64,000 nt of DNA from Aeromicrobium sp. Sec7.5 (GTDB lineage Bacteria > Actinomycetota > Actinomycetes > Propionibacteriales > Nocardioidaceae): positions 1 to 64,000 of the forward strand of contig NZ_JBAJIJ010000001.1 in the NCBI RefSeq assembly GCF_036867135.1, written 5' to 3'. Below are positions 14,950 to 22,277 of the stretch, one piece after another. Under the pieces are notes generated by a model. That model was not told the DNA's origin. It made no database searches and was given only the letters and a program-made list of their open reading frames with translations. Positions within the stretch are counted from its first letter, which is position 1; every line of letters begins with the position of its first letter. Made by a program: the position numbers and the translations under genes.

Positions 14950-16201
14950 GCTCGCGCACCCGCACGGTCTCGGGCAGCGCTGCGAGCGCCGTGAGCACGT
15001 CGGGGCCCACATCGGCCGCGACGTCGGTGACGGCGTAGCCGAGCTCACCGCGGGTCGCGAGCTGCTGACCCTCGATGTTGACGCCGTGCTCGCCCAACAG
15101 CATGTTGATGCTGGCCAGCACGCCCGGCGCGTTGCGGTGCACGTACGCGACGCGCTTCTTGGCCGGGTCCACCGGAAGGTTCATCTCCGGGAAGTTGACG
15201 CTCAGCGACGTGCCGCCGGAGGCCGCGTAGGAGCGCAGCTTCGACGCGACGAACCGGCCGATGTCCTGCTGCGCCTCCTCGGTGGAACCGCCCACGTGCG
15301 GCGTGAGGATCACGTTGGGCACGCCCTGCAGCTCGGAGCTGAAGGGGTCGCCCTGGCGCTTGGGCTCGACGGGGAAGACGTCGAGCGCGGCGCCGGCGAT
15401 GTGGCCGGACTCCAGGTGCTCACGCAGCGAGGTGGTGTCGACCGCGATGCCCCGGGAGAGGTTGAGGAACAGCGAGCGCGGCTTCATCGCCGCGAACTGC
15501 TCGGCGCCGAAGAAACCGGCGTTGCCGGGGCGGCCGTCGACGTGCAGCGAGACGACGTCGGCCTCCTCGAGCAGCTCCTCGATCGTGGAGCACCGCTTGG
15601 CGTTGCCGAGCGCGAGCTTGTCGTCGATGTCGAAGAAGATGACCTTGAGGCCGAGCGCCTCGGCGATGACCGACAGCTGGCTGCCGATGTTGCCGTAGCC
15701 GATGATGCCGAGCGTGCGGCCCCGCACCTCGTGGCTGCCGGCGGCCGACTTGTTCCAGACGCCGCGGTGCATGTCGGTGGACTTCTCGTGCAGGCGACGC
15801 GCGAGCGAGATGATCTCGGCGATCGCGAGCTCGACGACCGAGCGCGTGTTGGAGTACGGGGCGTTGAACACCGCGATGCCCGCGCGCGACGTGGCCGCGA
15901 GGTCGATCTGGTTCGTGCCGATGCAGAACGCGCCGATCGCGAGCAGGTCCGGAGCGTTGTCCAGCACCTTCTGCGTGATGTAGGTCGTGGAGCGGATGCC
16001 GAGCAGGTGCACGCCCTGGATGGCCTCGATGAGCTCGTCCTCGCTGAGCGCACCGTCGCGGGCCTCGACCTGGTAGCCCTTGCCGCGCAGGAAGTCGCGG
16101 CCGTCGGCGTGGATGTTCTCGAGCAGGAGCACGCGCACATCGGCGTCGTCGAGGCGCCGGGCGGGCAAGGAGCTGTCGTGGGTCATGGTCGTCATCGTCA
16201 T
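14942..16201 (-). CDS. serA: D-3-phosphoglycerate dehydrogenase
   Basis: A 419-residue enzyme for the first step of serine synthesis: oxidation of 3-phosphoglycerate to 3-phosphohydroxypyruvate with NAD. LGIRSTTYITQKVL and IGAFCIGTNQIDL lie in the substrate domain. GIIGYGNIGSQLSVIAEALG is the Rossmann loop, then FFDIDDK. LNLSRGIAVD holds the catalytic Arg region and LTPHVGGSTEEAQ the catalytic His. A C-terminal ACT domain (about residues 345-419, VAYVHRNAPGVLASINMLLG) suggests serine feedback. The length matches the shorter E. coli-type SerA, not the approximately 530-residue mycobacterial type. ATG 16201 is preceded by GAAAGG. Confidence 0.95.
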   Translation of the reverse strand: MTMTTMTHDSSLPARRLDDADVRVLLLENIHADGRDFLRGKGYQVEARDGALSEDELIEAIQGVHLLGIRSTTYITQKVLDNAPDLLAIGAFCIGTNQIDLAATSRAGIAVFNAPYSNTRSVVELAIAEIISLARRLHEKSTDMHRGVWNKSAAGSHEVRGRTLGIIGYGNIGSQLSVIAEALGLKVIFFDIDDKLALGNAKRCSTIEELLEEADVVSLHVDGRPGNAGFFGAEQFAAMKPRSLFLNLSRGIAVDTTSLREHLESGHIAGAALDVFPVEPKRQGDPFSSELQGVPNVILTPHVGGSTEEAQQDIGRFVASKLRSYAASGGTSLSVNFPEMNLPVDPAKKRVAYVHRNAPGVLASINMLLGEHGVNIEGQQLATRGELGYAVTDVAADVGPDVLTALAALPETVRVRELS

Positions 16202-16220
16202 GTCGGGGGCCTTTCGGTCA

Positions 16221-16254
16221 GCTGACTCGTGCGGGGGTCAGGGGCTGACTCGTG
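16221..16254 (-). promoter_or_regulatory. direct repeat upstream of serA
   Basis: GCTGACTCGTG occurs at 16221-16231 and 16244-16254, 23 bp apart start to start, about two helical turns, 20-53 bp upstream of the serA ATG. This is a candidate tandem binding site for a regulator; none is identified. Confidence 0.45.
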
Positions 16255-16342
16255 GGCCCAGGCGAACGGTCCCGATGTCATGATCTGCCGGCTCCCCGGT
16301 GGTCTCCCACCTCAACGCCAGTCGCCGGCAACACCGTCGAGT

Positions 16343-16771
16343 CTACCCCTGCTGCATGCGCTTGATCCCGTCGAGCGCCTCCGGTGGGACGGGCATGTCC
16401 AGGTTGGCCAGGCGCACCTGTCCCTGCGCGATGAGCTTGCCGTCCTCACCGACCGAGTCGAGGTGCCACAGCTGCTGGGTGCGGCCCCGGTGGATCGGGG
16501 TCGCCGTGGTGGTGATGACGTCACCGACCTTGGCCTGGCGGATGAAGTCGGTGCTGTTGTTGGTGCCCACCACGACGCCCTTGTCGCCGAGCCAGACCTG
16601 GCCGCCGGTGCTGGCGGTGGACTCGTGCACGGCGCAGTAGACGCCGCCGTGCGGGATGCCGAACGGCTGGAGGTGCTGCTCGCCGATCGTGAACGTCACG
16701 ACGACGCGGTCGGCCGTGAGCTCGAGGTGCTCCACACCGAGGACGCCGTCGAGGCCGGGGATCTGTGCCAT
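16343..16771 (-). CDS. PaaI-type hotdog-fold thioesterase
   Basis: A 142-residue single hotdog domain. FGIPHGGVYCAVHESTAS is the active-site motif of the PaaI/YdiI group (His-Gly-Gly then Glu on the central helix), and GTNNSTDFIRQAKVGD is the conserved strand pair. These enzymes cleave acyl-CoA thioesters such as aryl-CoA or 1,4-dihydroxy-2-naphthoyl-CoA; the substrate is not evident here. ATG 16771 lies 6 nt after TACGCT, a leaderless arrangement. It is separated from serA by about 140 bp, so probably independent. Confidence 0.9.
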   Translation of the reverse strand: MAQIPGLDGVLGVEHLELTADRVVVTFTIGEQHLQPFGIPHGGVYCAVHESTASTGGQVWLGDKGVVVGTNNSTDFIRQAKVGDVITTTATPIHRGRTQQLWHLDSVGEDGKLIAQGQVRLANLDMPVPPEALDGIKRMQQG

Positions 16772-16851
16772 GCCGCGAGCGTACCGACGCGGTGCGCTGA
16801 CGGGGAGACGTCCCCGTGGCCACGGGGCGTCCGGGTCTCTATCGTCGACCC

Positions 16852-17469
16852 ATGAGGCGTGTGGGAGCGGTGGTCCTGGTCGTGGTGGTGGCGACCACCC
16901 TCGTGGCCTGCGGTGACGACGAGGTCTGCGTCTCCGCTTCGACCTCCGCCTCGACCTCCAGCCTCCTGTCGTCCGGCTGCGGCCCGGACCGCGTCGAGAT
17001 CGCTCCGAACGAGGCCGACGAGCGATTCGTGATGGACCGCGCGCTCTCGATCGGCGAGGTCGGCCAGCTCGCCGTGCTTGCGGTGGAGGAGTCCGGGGAC
17101 GACGAGCTGGTGGCTCTCGCCGAGGCGTACGGGGTTGAGACCGGCGACCTGCTCGATGCTTTCGGCCGGTTCGAGCGGAAGTGGGACCTGCCCGAGACGG
17201 TCTACGAGGACGCTCCTGTGGGCATCGACCTGCGCGAGTACGCCGGCGACGACGACTACGCGGTGCTCGAGGACCTTTCCGGCACGGAGTTCGACGAGTC
17301 CTGGATCGAGGTCATGCTCGGTCGCGCCGACGACCAGATCGACGTCACCGAAGACCTGCTTCAGGAGGGCGACCACCTGGGGCTGCGCAGCGCTGCGGAA
17401 CGGTGGATCAGCGCGAACGAGGCACTGCTCGACGGCCTGCAGGACCTGCAGCGAGACCTCTCGTCATGA
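16852..17469 (+). CDS. putative lipoprotein, DUF4142-like helical domain
   Basis: A 205-residue protein with a lipoprotein signal: MRRVGAVVLVVVVATTLVAC, lipobox LVAC, Cys20. A Ser/Thr-rich linker follows, then a mostly helical domain beginning NEADERFVMDRALSIGEVGQ, with a periodic pattern reminiscent of DUF4142/ferritin-like helical bundles. Function unknown; anchored at the outer face of the membrane. ATG 16852 is 6 nt after TATCGT (leaderless). It is a paralogue of the next gene (shared NEADE.FV, KWDLPE/EWDLPE and GTEFDESW/GAEFDALW), so a tandem duplication. Confidence 0.75.
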   Translation: MRRVGAVVLVVVVATTLVACGDDEVCVSASTSASTSSLLSSGCGPDRVEIAPNEADERFVMDRALSIGEVGQLAVLAVEESGDDELVALAEAYGVETGDLLDAFGRFERKWDLPETVYEDAPVGIDLREYAGDDDYAVLEDLSGTEFDESWIEVMLGRADDQIDVTEDLLQEGDHLGLRSAAERWISANEALLDGLQDLQRDLSS

Positions 17470-17526
17470 GGACCCGGGGACCTCTCCCTCTGTCACCCGG
17501 ACGGCCGTGGTCCTAGCCTCGGACCC

Positions 17527-18072
17527 ATGAGGACACTCGGGGCGCTCGTCGGCGCAGCGCTGGCCCTGACGCTCGTCGCATGCGGGTCGGACGACGCCCC
17601 CGGCCCCGGCGGACCGGGGCAGGGCGACCGCAACGAGGCCGACGAGACCTTCGTGGAGGTCGCTGCGGGCAGCACCGGCACCCTGCGCCAGATCGCGGAC
17701 CTGGCGGACGAGAGCGCCGAGTCCGACGAGCTGCGGGGCCTCGCGGACGAGATCGTCGACGAGCTCACGGTGGTCGGCGACCGCCTGGAGGAGCTGGCGG
17801 ACGAGTGGGACCTGCCCGAGGTCGTGTCCGGCAGCGCCGGCAGCCTGCCCGCCCAGGAGCAGAGCGAGGACGGGAAGCGGCTGCAGGAGCTCGAGGGTGC
17901 GGAGTTCGACGCGCTGTGGGTCAACGTCGTGGCCGAGAGCCTGGCGGCCGTGCAGGGATCGGCCGACAGGGTCGTCGAGCGCGGTCAGGACGCGGACCTG
18001 CGCGAGCTGGCCACGGACCTCGCGCAGGACTGCGCCGACTGGATCGACGAGCTCAGGAGTCTGGGGGTCTGA
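17527..18072 (+). CDS. putative lipoprotein, paralogue of the upstream gene
   Basis: A 181-residue protein with signal MRTLGALVGAALALTLVAC (lipobox LVAC, Cys19), a Gly/Pro linker and an acidic helical domain starting NEADETFVEVAAGSTGTLRQ. It shares with its neighbour the WDLPE, EGAEFD.LW and repeated ADR/DDQ helices. Strongly acidic (many Glu/Asp). Function unknown. ATG 17527 follows TAGCCT by 7 nt, so it has its own leaderless promoter despite the short gap. A block of four family B repeats follows immediately downstream. Confidence 0.75.
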   Translation: MRTLGALVGAALALTLVACGSDDAPGPGGPGQGDRNEADETFVEVAAGSTGTLRQIADLADESAESDELRGLADEIVDELTVVGDRLEELADEWDLPEVVSGSAGSLPAQEQSEDGKRLQELEGAEFDALWVNVVAESLAAVQGSADRVVERGQDADLRELATDLAQDCADWIDELRSLGV

Positions 18073-18103
18073 CCCGAGGCCAGCGGCGGTGGGCGAAGCC
18101 CCG

Positions 18104-18593
18104 CCCCTTGAGGTGCGACGAGGAACGAGGAGCCTCGAAAGGGGTACCTCAGCCCACCACCTGACCAAGGTTTCGAGGCTCGCGCCGCAGGCGGCACTCA
18201 CACCTCAACCACCGGGGCATCCGTCCGCCCCTTGAGGTGCGACGAGGAACGAGGAGCCTCGAATGGGGTACCCGAGCCCACCACCTGACCGAGGCTTCGA
18301 GGCTCGCGCCGCAGGCGGCACTCACACCTCAACCACCGGGGGTGGGCGAATCCCCGCCCCTTGAGGTGCGACGAGGAACGAGGAGCCTCGAATGGGGTAC
18401 CCGAGCCCACCACCTGACCGAGGCTTCGAGGCTCGCGCCGCAGGCGGCACTCACACCTCAACCACCGGGGCATCCGTCCGCCCCTTGAGGTGCGACGAGG
18501 AACGAGGAGCCTCGAAAGGGATACCCGAGCCCACCACCTGACCAAGGTTTCGAGGCTCGCGCCGCAGGCGGCACTCGCACCTCAACCACCGGG
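18104..18593. repeat. four tandem family B palindromic units
   Basis: CCCCTTGAGGTGCGACGAGG begins at 18104, 18228, 18357 and 18481. Each unit is about 105 bp: a left half ending GCCTCGAAAGGGG or GCCTCGAATGGGG, CCGAGCCCACCACCTGACC, and the inverted half ending CACACCTCAACCACCGGGG. Two spacer types alternate (CATCCGTCCG; GGTGGGCGAATCCCCG), showing that a two-unit block of about 253 bp was duplicated. It fills most of the 577-bp gap between a lipoprotein gene and the csoR promoter. Confidence 0.92.
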
Positions 18594-18613
18594 GGGGTGG
18601 GCGACGCGCATGC

Positions 18614-18642
18614 TTGATTCGCATACCCCATGGGGGTATGAT
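18614..18642 (+). promoter_or_regulatory. csoR promoter with copper-repressor operator
   Basis: TTGATT (18614-18619) and TATGAT (18637-18642) are 17 bp apart. Between and overlapping the -10 lies CATACCCCATGGGGGTATG (18622-18640), an 8-bp-arm palindrome of the TACCCC/GGGGTA type bound by CsoR proteins. Transcription would begin close to the ATG at 18650, giving a leaderless mRNA. Confidence 0.85.
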
Positions 18643-18649
18643 CGGGGGC

Positions 18650-18943
18650 ATGGCACAGGACATCCCCGGGTACTCCGACGACAAGGTCGCGGTCCTCAAG
18701 CGGCTCAAGCGCATCGAGGGCCAGGTACGGGGCCTCACCCGCATGGTCGAGGACGACACCTACTGCATCGACGTGCTGACCCAGGTCAGTGCGACCACCA
18801 AGGCCCTCGAGGCCGTGGCGCTGAAGCTGCTCGACGAGCACCTCGCGCACTGCGTCGTCAACGCGGCCCGCGCCGGCGGCCCGGAGGCCGACATCAAGGT
18901 CAAGGAGGCGTCCGACGCGATCGCCCGCCTCGTGCGCTCCTGA
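18650..18943 (+). CDS. csoR: copper-sensing transcriptional repressor CsoR
   Basis: A 97-residue all-helical repressor of the CsoR/RcnR family. The Cu(I) ligands are visible as Cys in DDTYCIDVL and His/Cys in LDEHLAHCV, the C-H-C set of copper sensors. LKRLKRIEGQVRGLTRMVED is the conserved basic helix. Apo-protein binds the operator and Cu(I) releases it. ATG 18650 is 7 nt after the -10, and the operator overlaps its own promoter, so the whole csoR-copZ-copA unit should be copper-inducible. CopZ follows 34 bp downstream. Confidence 0.95.
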   Translation: MAQDIPGYSDDKVAVLKRLKRIEGQVRGLTRMVEDDTYCIDVLTQVSATTKALEAVALKLLDEHLAHCVVNAARAGGPEADIKVKEASDAIARLVRS

Positions 18944-18977
18944 CACCTTTCCCACCGCGAGATCCTGAGGAGGACCC

Positions 18978-19214
18978 ATGAGCACCACCACCTACCAGGT
19001 GACCGGCATGACGTGCGCACACTGCACCGCCGCCGTCACCGAGGAGCTGACGTCGCTCGACGGCGTCACCGAGGTTGCGATCGACCTCGTCAAGGGCGGC
19101 ACGTCACCCGTGCACGTCACCGCAGCACGCGAGCTGAACCGAGAGGAGGTGGCGACAGCGGTCGAGGAGGCGGGCTACGAGCTGGCCCGTCCCGGCTCGC
19201 TGCCGCTCGCCTGA
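18978..19214 (+). CDS. copZ: copper chaperone (heavy-metal-associated domain)
   Basis: A 78-residue single HMA domain (beta-alpha-beta-beta-alpha-beta). GMTCAHC near residues 10-16 is the Cu(I)-binding loop. GYELARPG is near the end, where copper chaperones keep Tyr. It delivers Cu(I) in the cytoplasm to the CopA pump and to CsoR. A strong AGGAGG site precedes ATG 18978. Its stop TGA overlaps the copA ATG (19214), so the two are translationally coupled. Confidence 0.94.
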   Translation: MSTTTYQVTGMTCAHCTAAVTEELTSLDGVTEVAIDLVKGGTSPVHVTAARELNREEVATAVEEAGYELARPGSLPLA

Positions 19215-21388
19215 TGACCACGACCCCCGACCAGACCACGACGCGCCTCGACATCGGCGGCATGAGCTGCACCGCGTGCGCCACCCGCATCGAGAAGAAG
19301 CTCAACCGCCTCGAGGGCGTCGAGGCCACCGTCAACTACGCGACCGAGCGCGCCACGGTGCGCGCCGAGGCCGGCGTCGACACCCAGGTGCTGATCGAGA
19401 CCGTCGAGCGCACCGGCTACACCGCACAGGTGCGGGACCCTCGCGGCTCGGCCCACACCGACCACGGCACCGACCACGACGGGCACGGAGGGCTGCACGG
19501 CGTCGCCTCGATGCGCCGCCGCCTGATCGGCTCAGCCGTGCTGGCCGTGCCGGTCGTGCTGCTGTCGATGATCCCCGCCCTGCAGTTCGACTACTGGCAG
19601 TGGCTCACCCTCGCGCTCGCGACCCCCGTCGTCCTGTGGGGCGCCTGGCCGTTCCACCGCTCGGCGCTGATGAACGCCCGCCAGGGCGCCGCCACGATGG
19701 ACACCCTCGTGAGCGTCGGGGTCGGCGCGGCCTTCCTGTGGTCGCTGTGGGCGCTCGTGCTCGGCGAGGCGGGCCACATCGGCATGACGATGCGCTGGAC
19801 CTGGCTGGCCCAGGGGAGCGGTTCGCACGAGATCTACCTCGAGGTCGCGGCCGCCGTCACGGTGTTCGTGCTCGGTGGTCACTACCTGGAGGCCGGCGCC
19901 AAGCACCGCTCGAGCGCGGCCCTGCGCGCGCTCATGGAGCTGCAGCCCGCCGTCGACATCGCCGTGGGCGAGACCTTCACGGTGCGTCCGGGCGAGCGGG
20001 TCGCCACCGACGGCGTCGTCGTCGAGGGCGAGTCGAGCGTCGACGAGCAGATGCTCACCGGCGAGTCCGTCCCGGTCGACAAGGCCCCCGACGACGAGGT
20101 CACCGGCGCGACGCTCAACGTCTCCGGCCGGCTCGTCGTGCGCGCCACGGCGGTCGGCGACGACACGCGCCTGGCCCAGATGGCGCGGCTCGTGGAGGAG
20201 GCGCAGGAGGGCAAGGCCGAGGTGCAGCGCCTGGCCGACCGCGTCTCGGCGTGGTTCGTGCCGGTGGTCCTCGTCCTCGCCGTGCTGACGTTCGGGGCGT
20301 GGCTGCTGCTCGGCGGTTCACTGCTGCAGGCGTTCACGGCCTCCGTGGCCGTGCTGATCATCGCGTGCCCGTGCGCCCTCGGGCTGGCCACGCCCACGGC
20401 CCTCATGGTCGGCACGGGGCGCGGCGCCCAGCTCGGCATCCTCATCAAGGGTCCGCAGGTCCTGGAGTCCACGCGACGCATCGACACCGTGGTGCTCGAC
20501 AAGACCGGCACCGTCACGACCGGCGTCATGGGCGTCGTCGAGGTCGCGCCCGCGGACGGGGTCGACGAGGCCGAGCTGCTGCACGTCGCGGCCACGCTCG
20601 AGCACGCCTCGGAGCACCCCGTGGGCCGGGCCATCGCGGGCCGGGCCGAGCACGGCACCCTCGAGCAATTCCGCAACCACGCGGGCCAGGGGGTCAGCGG
20701 CGTCGTCGACGGGGAGCCCGCACGCGCCGGCCGGCTGAGCTGGATCGGCGACACGGCCCGGCAGGGGTTCCGGGCCCCGGGCGGAGAACGACAGGGAACC
20801 GTCGTGGCCGTCGAACGAGCCGGGCGCTTCCTCGGCACCGTCACGGTGGCCGACACCGTCAAGGAGTCCTCGGCCGGCGCCATCGCCGAGCTCCGCTCCC
20901 TCGGGCTCGAGCCGATCCTGCTGACGGGCGACAACCACGAGGTCGCGCAGTCGGTGGCGGCCGAGGTCGGCATCGACCGGGTCGAGGCCGAGGTCACCCC
21001 CGACGACAAGCTGCGCACGATCGAGCGGCTCAAGGCCGAGGGGCGCGTCGTCGCGATGATCGGTGACGGCGTCAACGACGCCGCGGCGCTCGCGGCGAGC
21101 GACCTGGGCATCGCGATGGGCACGGGCACCGACGTCGCGATCGCCGCGTCGGACCTCACGCTCGTCGAGGGCGACCTGAGCAAGGCCGCCGAGGCGGTCC
21201 GTCTGGCGCGCGCCACGCTGCGCACCATCCGGCGCAACCTGTTCTGGGCGTTCGCCTACAACGTGGCCGCGATCCCGCTCGCGATGTCGGGCTACCTCAA
21301 CCCCATGGTCGCGGGCCTGGCCATGGCGTTCAGCTCGGTCTTCGTGGTCGGCAGCTCGCTGCGGCTGCGCACCACGCGGCTGGTCTGA
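19214..21388 (+). CDS. copA: copper-exporting P1B-type ATPase
   Basis: A 724-residue Cu(I) efflux pump. It has an N-terminal HMA domain with GMSCTAC (about residues 16-22), then a His-rich linker (HTDHGTDHDGHGG), and eight expected membrane segments. Visible motifs are actuator TGES (about 283), the transmembrane metal site CPC (about 383), phosphorylated Asp in DKTGT (about 428), nucleotide-binding SEHPVG, and hinge GDGVNDAAALA (about 616). Length is typical. ATG 19214 overlaps the copZ stop. The frame open farther upstream is a shadow of copZ. Same transcript as csoR and copZ. Confidence 0.96.
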   Translation: MTTTPDQTTTRLDIGGMSCTACATRIEKKLNRLEGVEATVNYATERATVRAEAGVDTQVLIETVERTGYTAQVRDPRGSAHTDHGTDHDGHGGLHGVASMRRRLIGSAVLAVPVVLLSMIPALQFDYWQWLTLALATPVVLWGAWPFHRSALMNARQGAATMDTLVSVGVGAAFLWSLWALVLGEAGHIGMTMRWTWLAQGSGSHEIYLEVAAAVTVFVLGGHYLEAGAKHRSSAALRALMELQPAVDIAVGETFTVRPGERVATDGVVVEGESSVDEQMLTGESVPVDKAPDDEVTGATLNVSGRLVVRATAVGDDTRLAQMARLVEEAQEGKAEVQRLADRVSAWFVPVVLVLAVLTFGAWLLLGGSLLQAFTASVAVLIIACPCALGLATPTALMVGTGRGAQLGILIKGPQVLESTRRIDTVVLDKTGTVTTGVMGVVEVAPADGVDEAELLHVAATLEHASEHPVGRAIAGRAEHGTLEQFRNHAGQGVSGVVDGEPARAGRLSWIGDTARQGFRAPGGERQGTVVAVERAGRFLGTVTVADTVKESSAGAIAELRSLGLEPILLTGDNHEVAQSVAAEVGIDRVEAEVTPDDKLRTIERLKAEGRVVAMIGDGVNDAAALAASDLGIAMGTGTDVAIAASDLTLVEGDLSKAAEAVRLARATLRTIRRNLFWAFAYNVAAIPLAMSGYLNPMVAGLAMAFSSVFVVGSSLRLRTTRLV

Positions 21389-21479
21389 CCCTGCGAGGCT
21401 CGTCGCCAGGGCTTCTCGCACCTCAGGGAGCGGGACTGGCGGAAGGCGGGCGTCCGAGGCGCGCACTAGGGTCGGATCC

Positions 21480-21959
21480 ATGACGCAGCCTCCCGCCCCG
21501 CCCGGGCCGCCGAACCCCCCGAGCCCGCCGGGTCCTCCCTCGCCGCCCGGCCCCGGGGCCATGCCGCCGGGTCCAGCGCAGCCCGCCATGGGTGCCGTGG
21601 CGCTGACCGTCCAGGGCTCGGTCATGACCTCCAACGCCATCACCCCGAGCTGCCGCATCAACGGCTACCCGGTCAAGGTCCGCTACGGCGAGAACCTGAT
21701 CCCGGTGCCGGCCGGCCCGGCGCGCGTCGACCTGTCGGCGCAGTGGCTGCGCACGTACGGCCAGGCCGCGCTCGAGTTCCAGGTCCAGCCCGGCCAGACC
21801 GTCCCGGTCTTCTACGCCGCCCCCATGCACCAGTTCACGACCGGCACGATCGGCCACGCGAAGGTCAAGCGCAAGGGCGTCGTGCCGTTCGTCATCATCA
21901 TGGCGGCGATCCTCGCGATCGCGGTCACCGTCGCGGTCGGCGCCATCGTGGGCGCCTGA
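21480..21959 (+). CDS. proline-rich protein with C-terminal membrane anchor
   Basis: A 159-residue protein of unknown function. Residues 1-36 are Pro/Gly repeats (PPGPPNPPSPPGPPSPPGPG). Residues 40-125 form a compact soluble region with beta-rich character (YPVKVRYGENLIPVPAGPAR, FQVQPGQTVPVFYAAP). Residues 136-158 are one membrane helix (VPFVIIMAAILAIAVTVAVG). The topology suggests a cytoplasmic sensor-like domain on a tail anchor. ATG 21480 lies 7 nt after TAGGGT (leaderless). The following small gene and ABC exporter are closely spaced and may belong together. Confidence 0.72.
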   Translation: MTQPPAPPGPPNPPSPPGPPSPPGPGAMPPGPAQPAMGAVALTVQGSVMTSNAITPSCRINGYPVKVRYGENLIPVPAGPARVDLSAQWLRTYGQAALEFQVQPGQTVPVFYAAPMHQFTTGTIGHAKVKRKGVVPFVIIMAAILAIAVTVAVGAIVGA

Positions 21960-21973
21960 CCTAGGCTCGCCCC

Positions 21974-22276
21974 ATGACTGCACTGCTCACCGTCACCGGC
22001 ACCCTGGTCGTCCCGGAGACCTTCGACGTCCCCGCGGGCGCGGTCGCCACCGTCAAGGTCGTCGACGCCGGGGGCGAGGTGCTCGGCGCCGCCGCGTTCG
22101 ACGTCGAGATGACCCCCGTCGACTGGGCCGTCACGATCGACACCCAGCTCGTGCCGGACACGGGCGACCTGCTCGTCTGGGCCATGCTGCGCACCAGCGC
22201 CGGGGTCTGGGGAACTCCGGAGCTCGCGCCCGCCACCAACCCGGAGACCGTGCTCGAGCGCGTCGACGGCGACTGA
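21974..22276 (+). CDS. small beta-sandwich-like protein (possibly YbaY-type)
   Basis: A 100-residue protein. The pattern LLTVTGTLVVPETFDVPAGA, VKVVDAGGEVLGAA, and PDTGDLLVWAMLRTSAG resembles the YbaY domain family, but without its lipoprotein signal, so this assignment is tentative. No membrane segment. ATG 21974 follows TAGGCT by 6 nt. It ends 1 bp before the GTG of the ABC exporter gene, so it is probably translated from the same transcript. Confidence 0.6.
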   Translation: MTALLTVTGTLVVPETFDVPAGAVATVKVVDAGGEVLGAAAFDVEMTPVDWAVTIDTQLVPDTGDLLVWAMLRTSAGVWGTPELAPATNPETVLERVDGD

Positions 22277-22277
22277 C

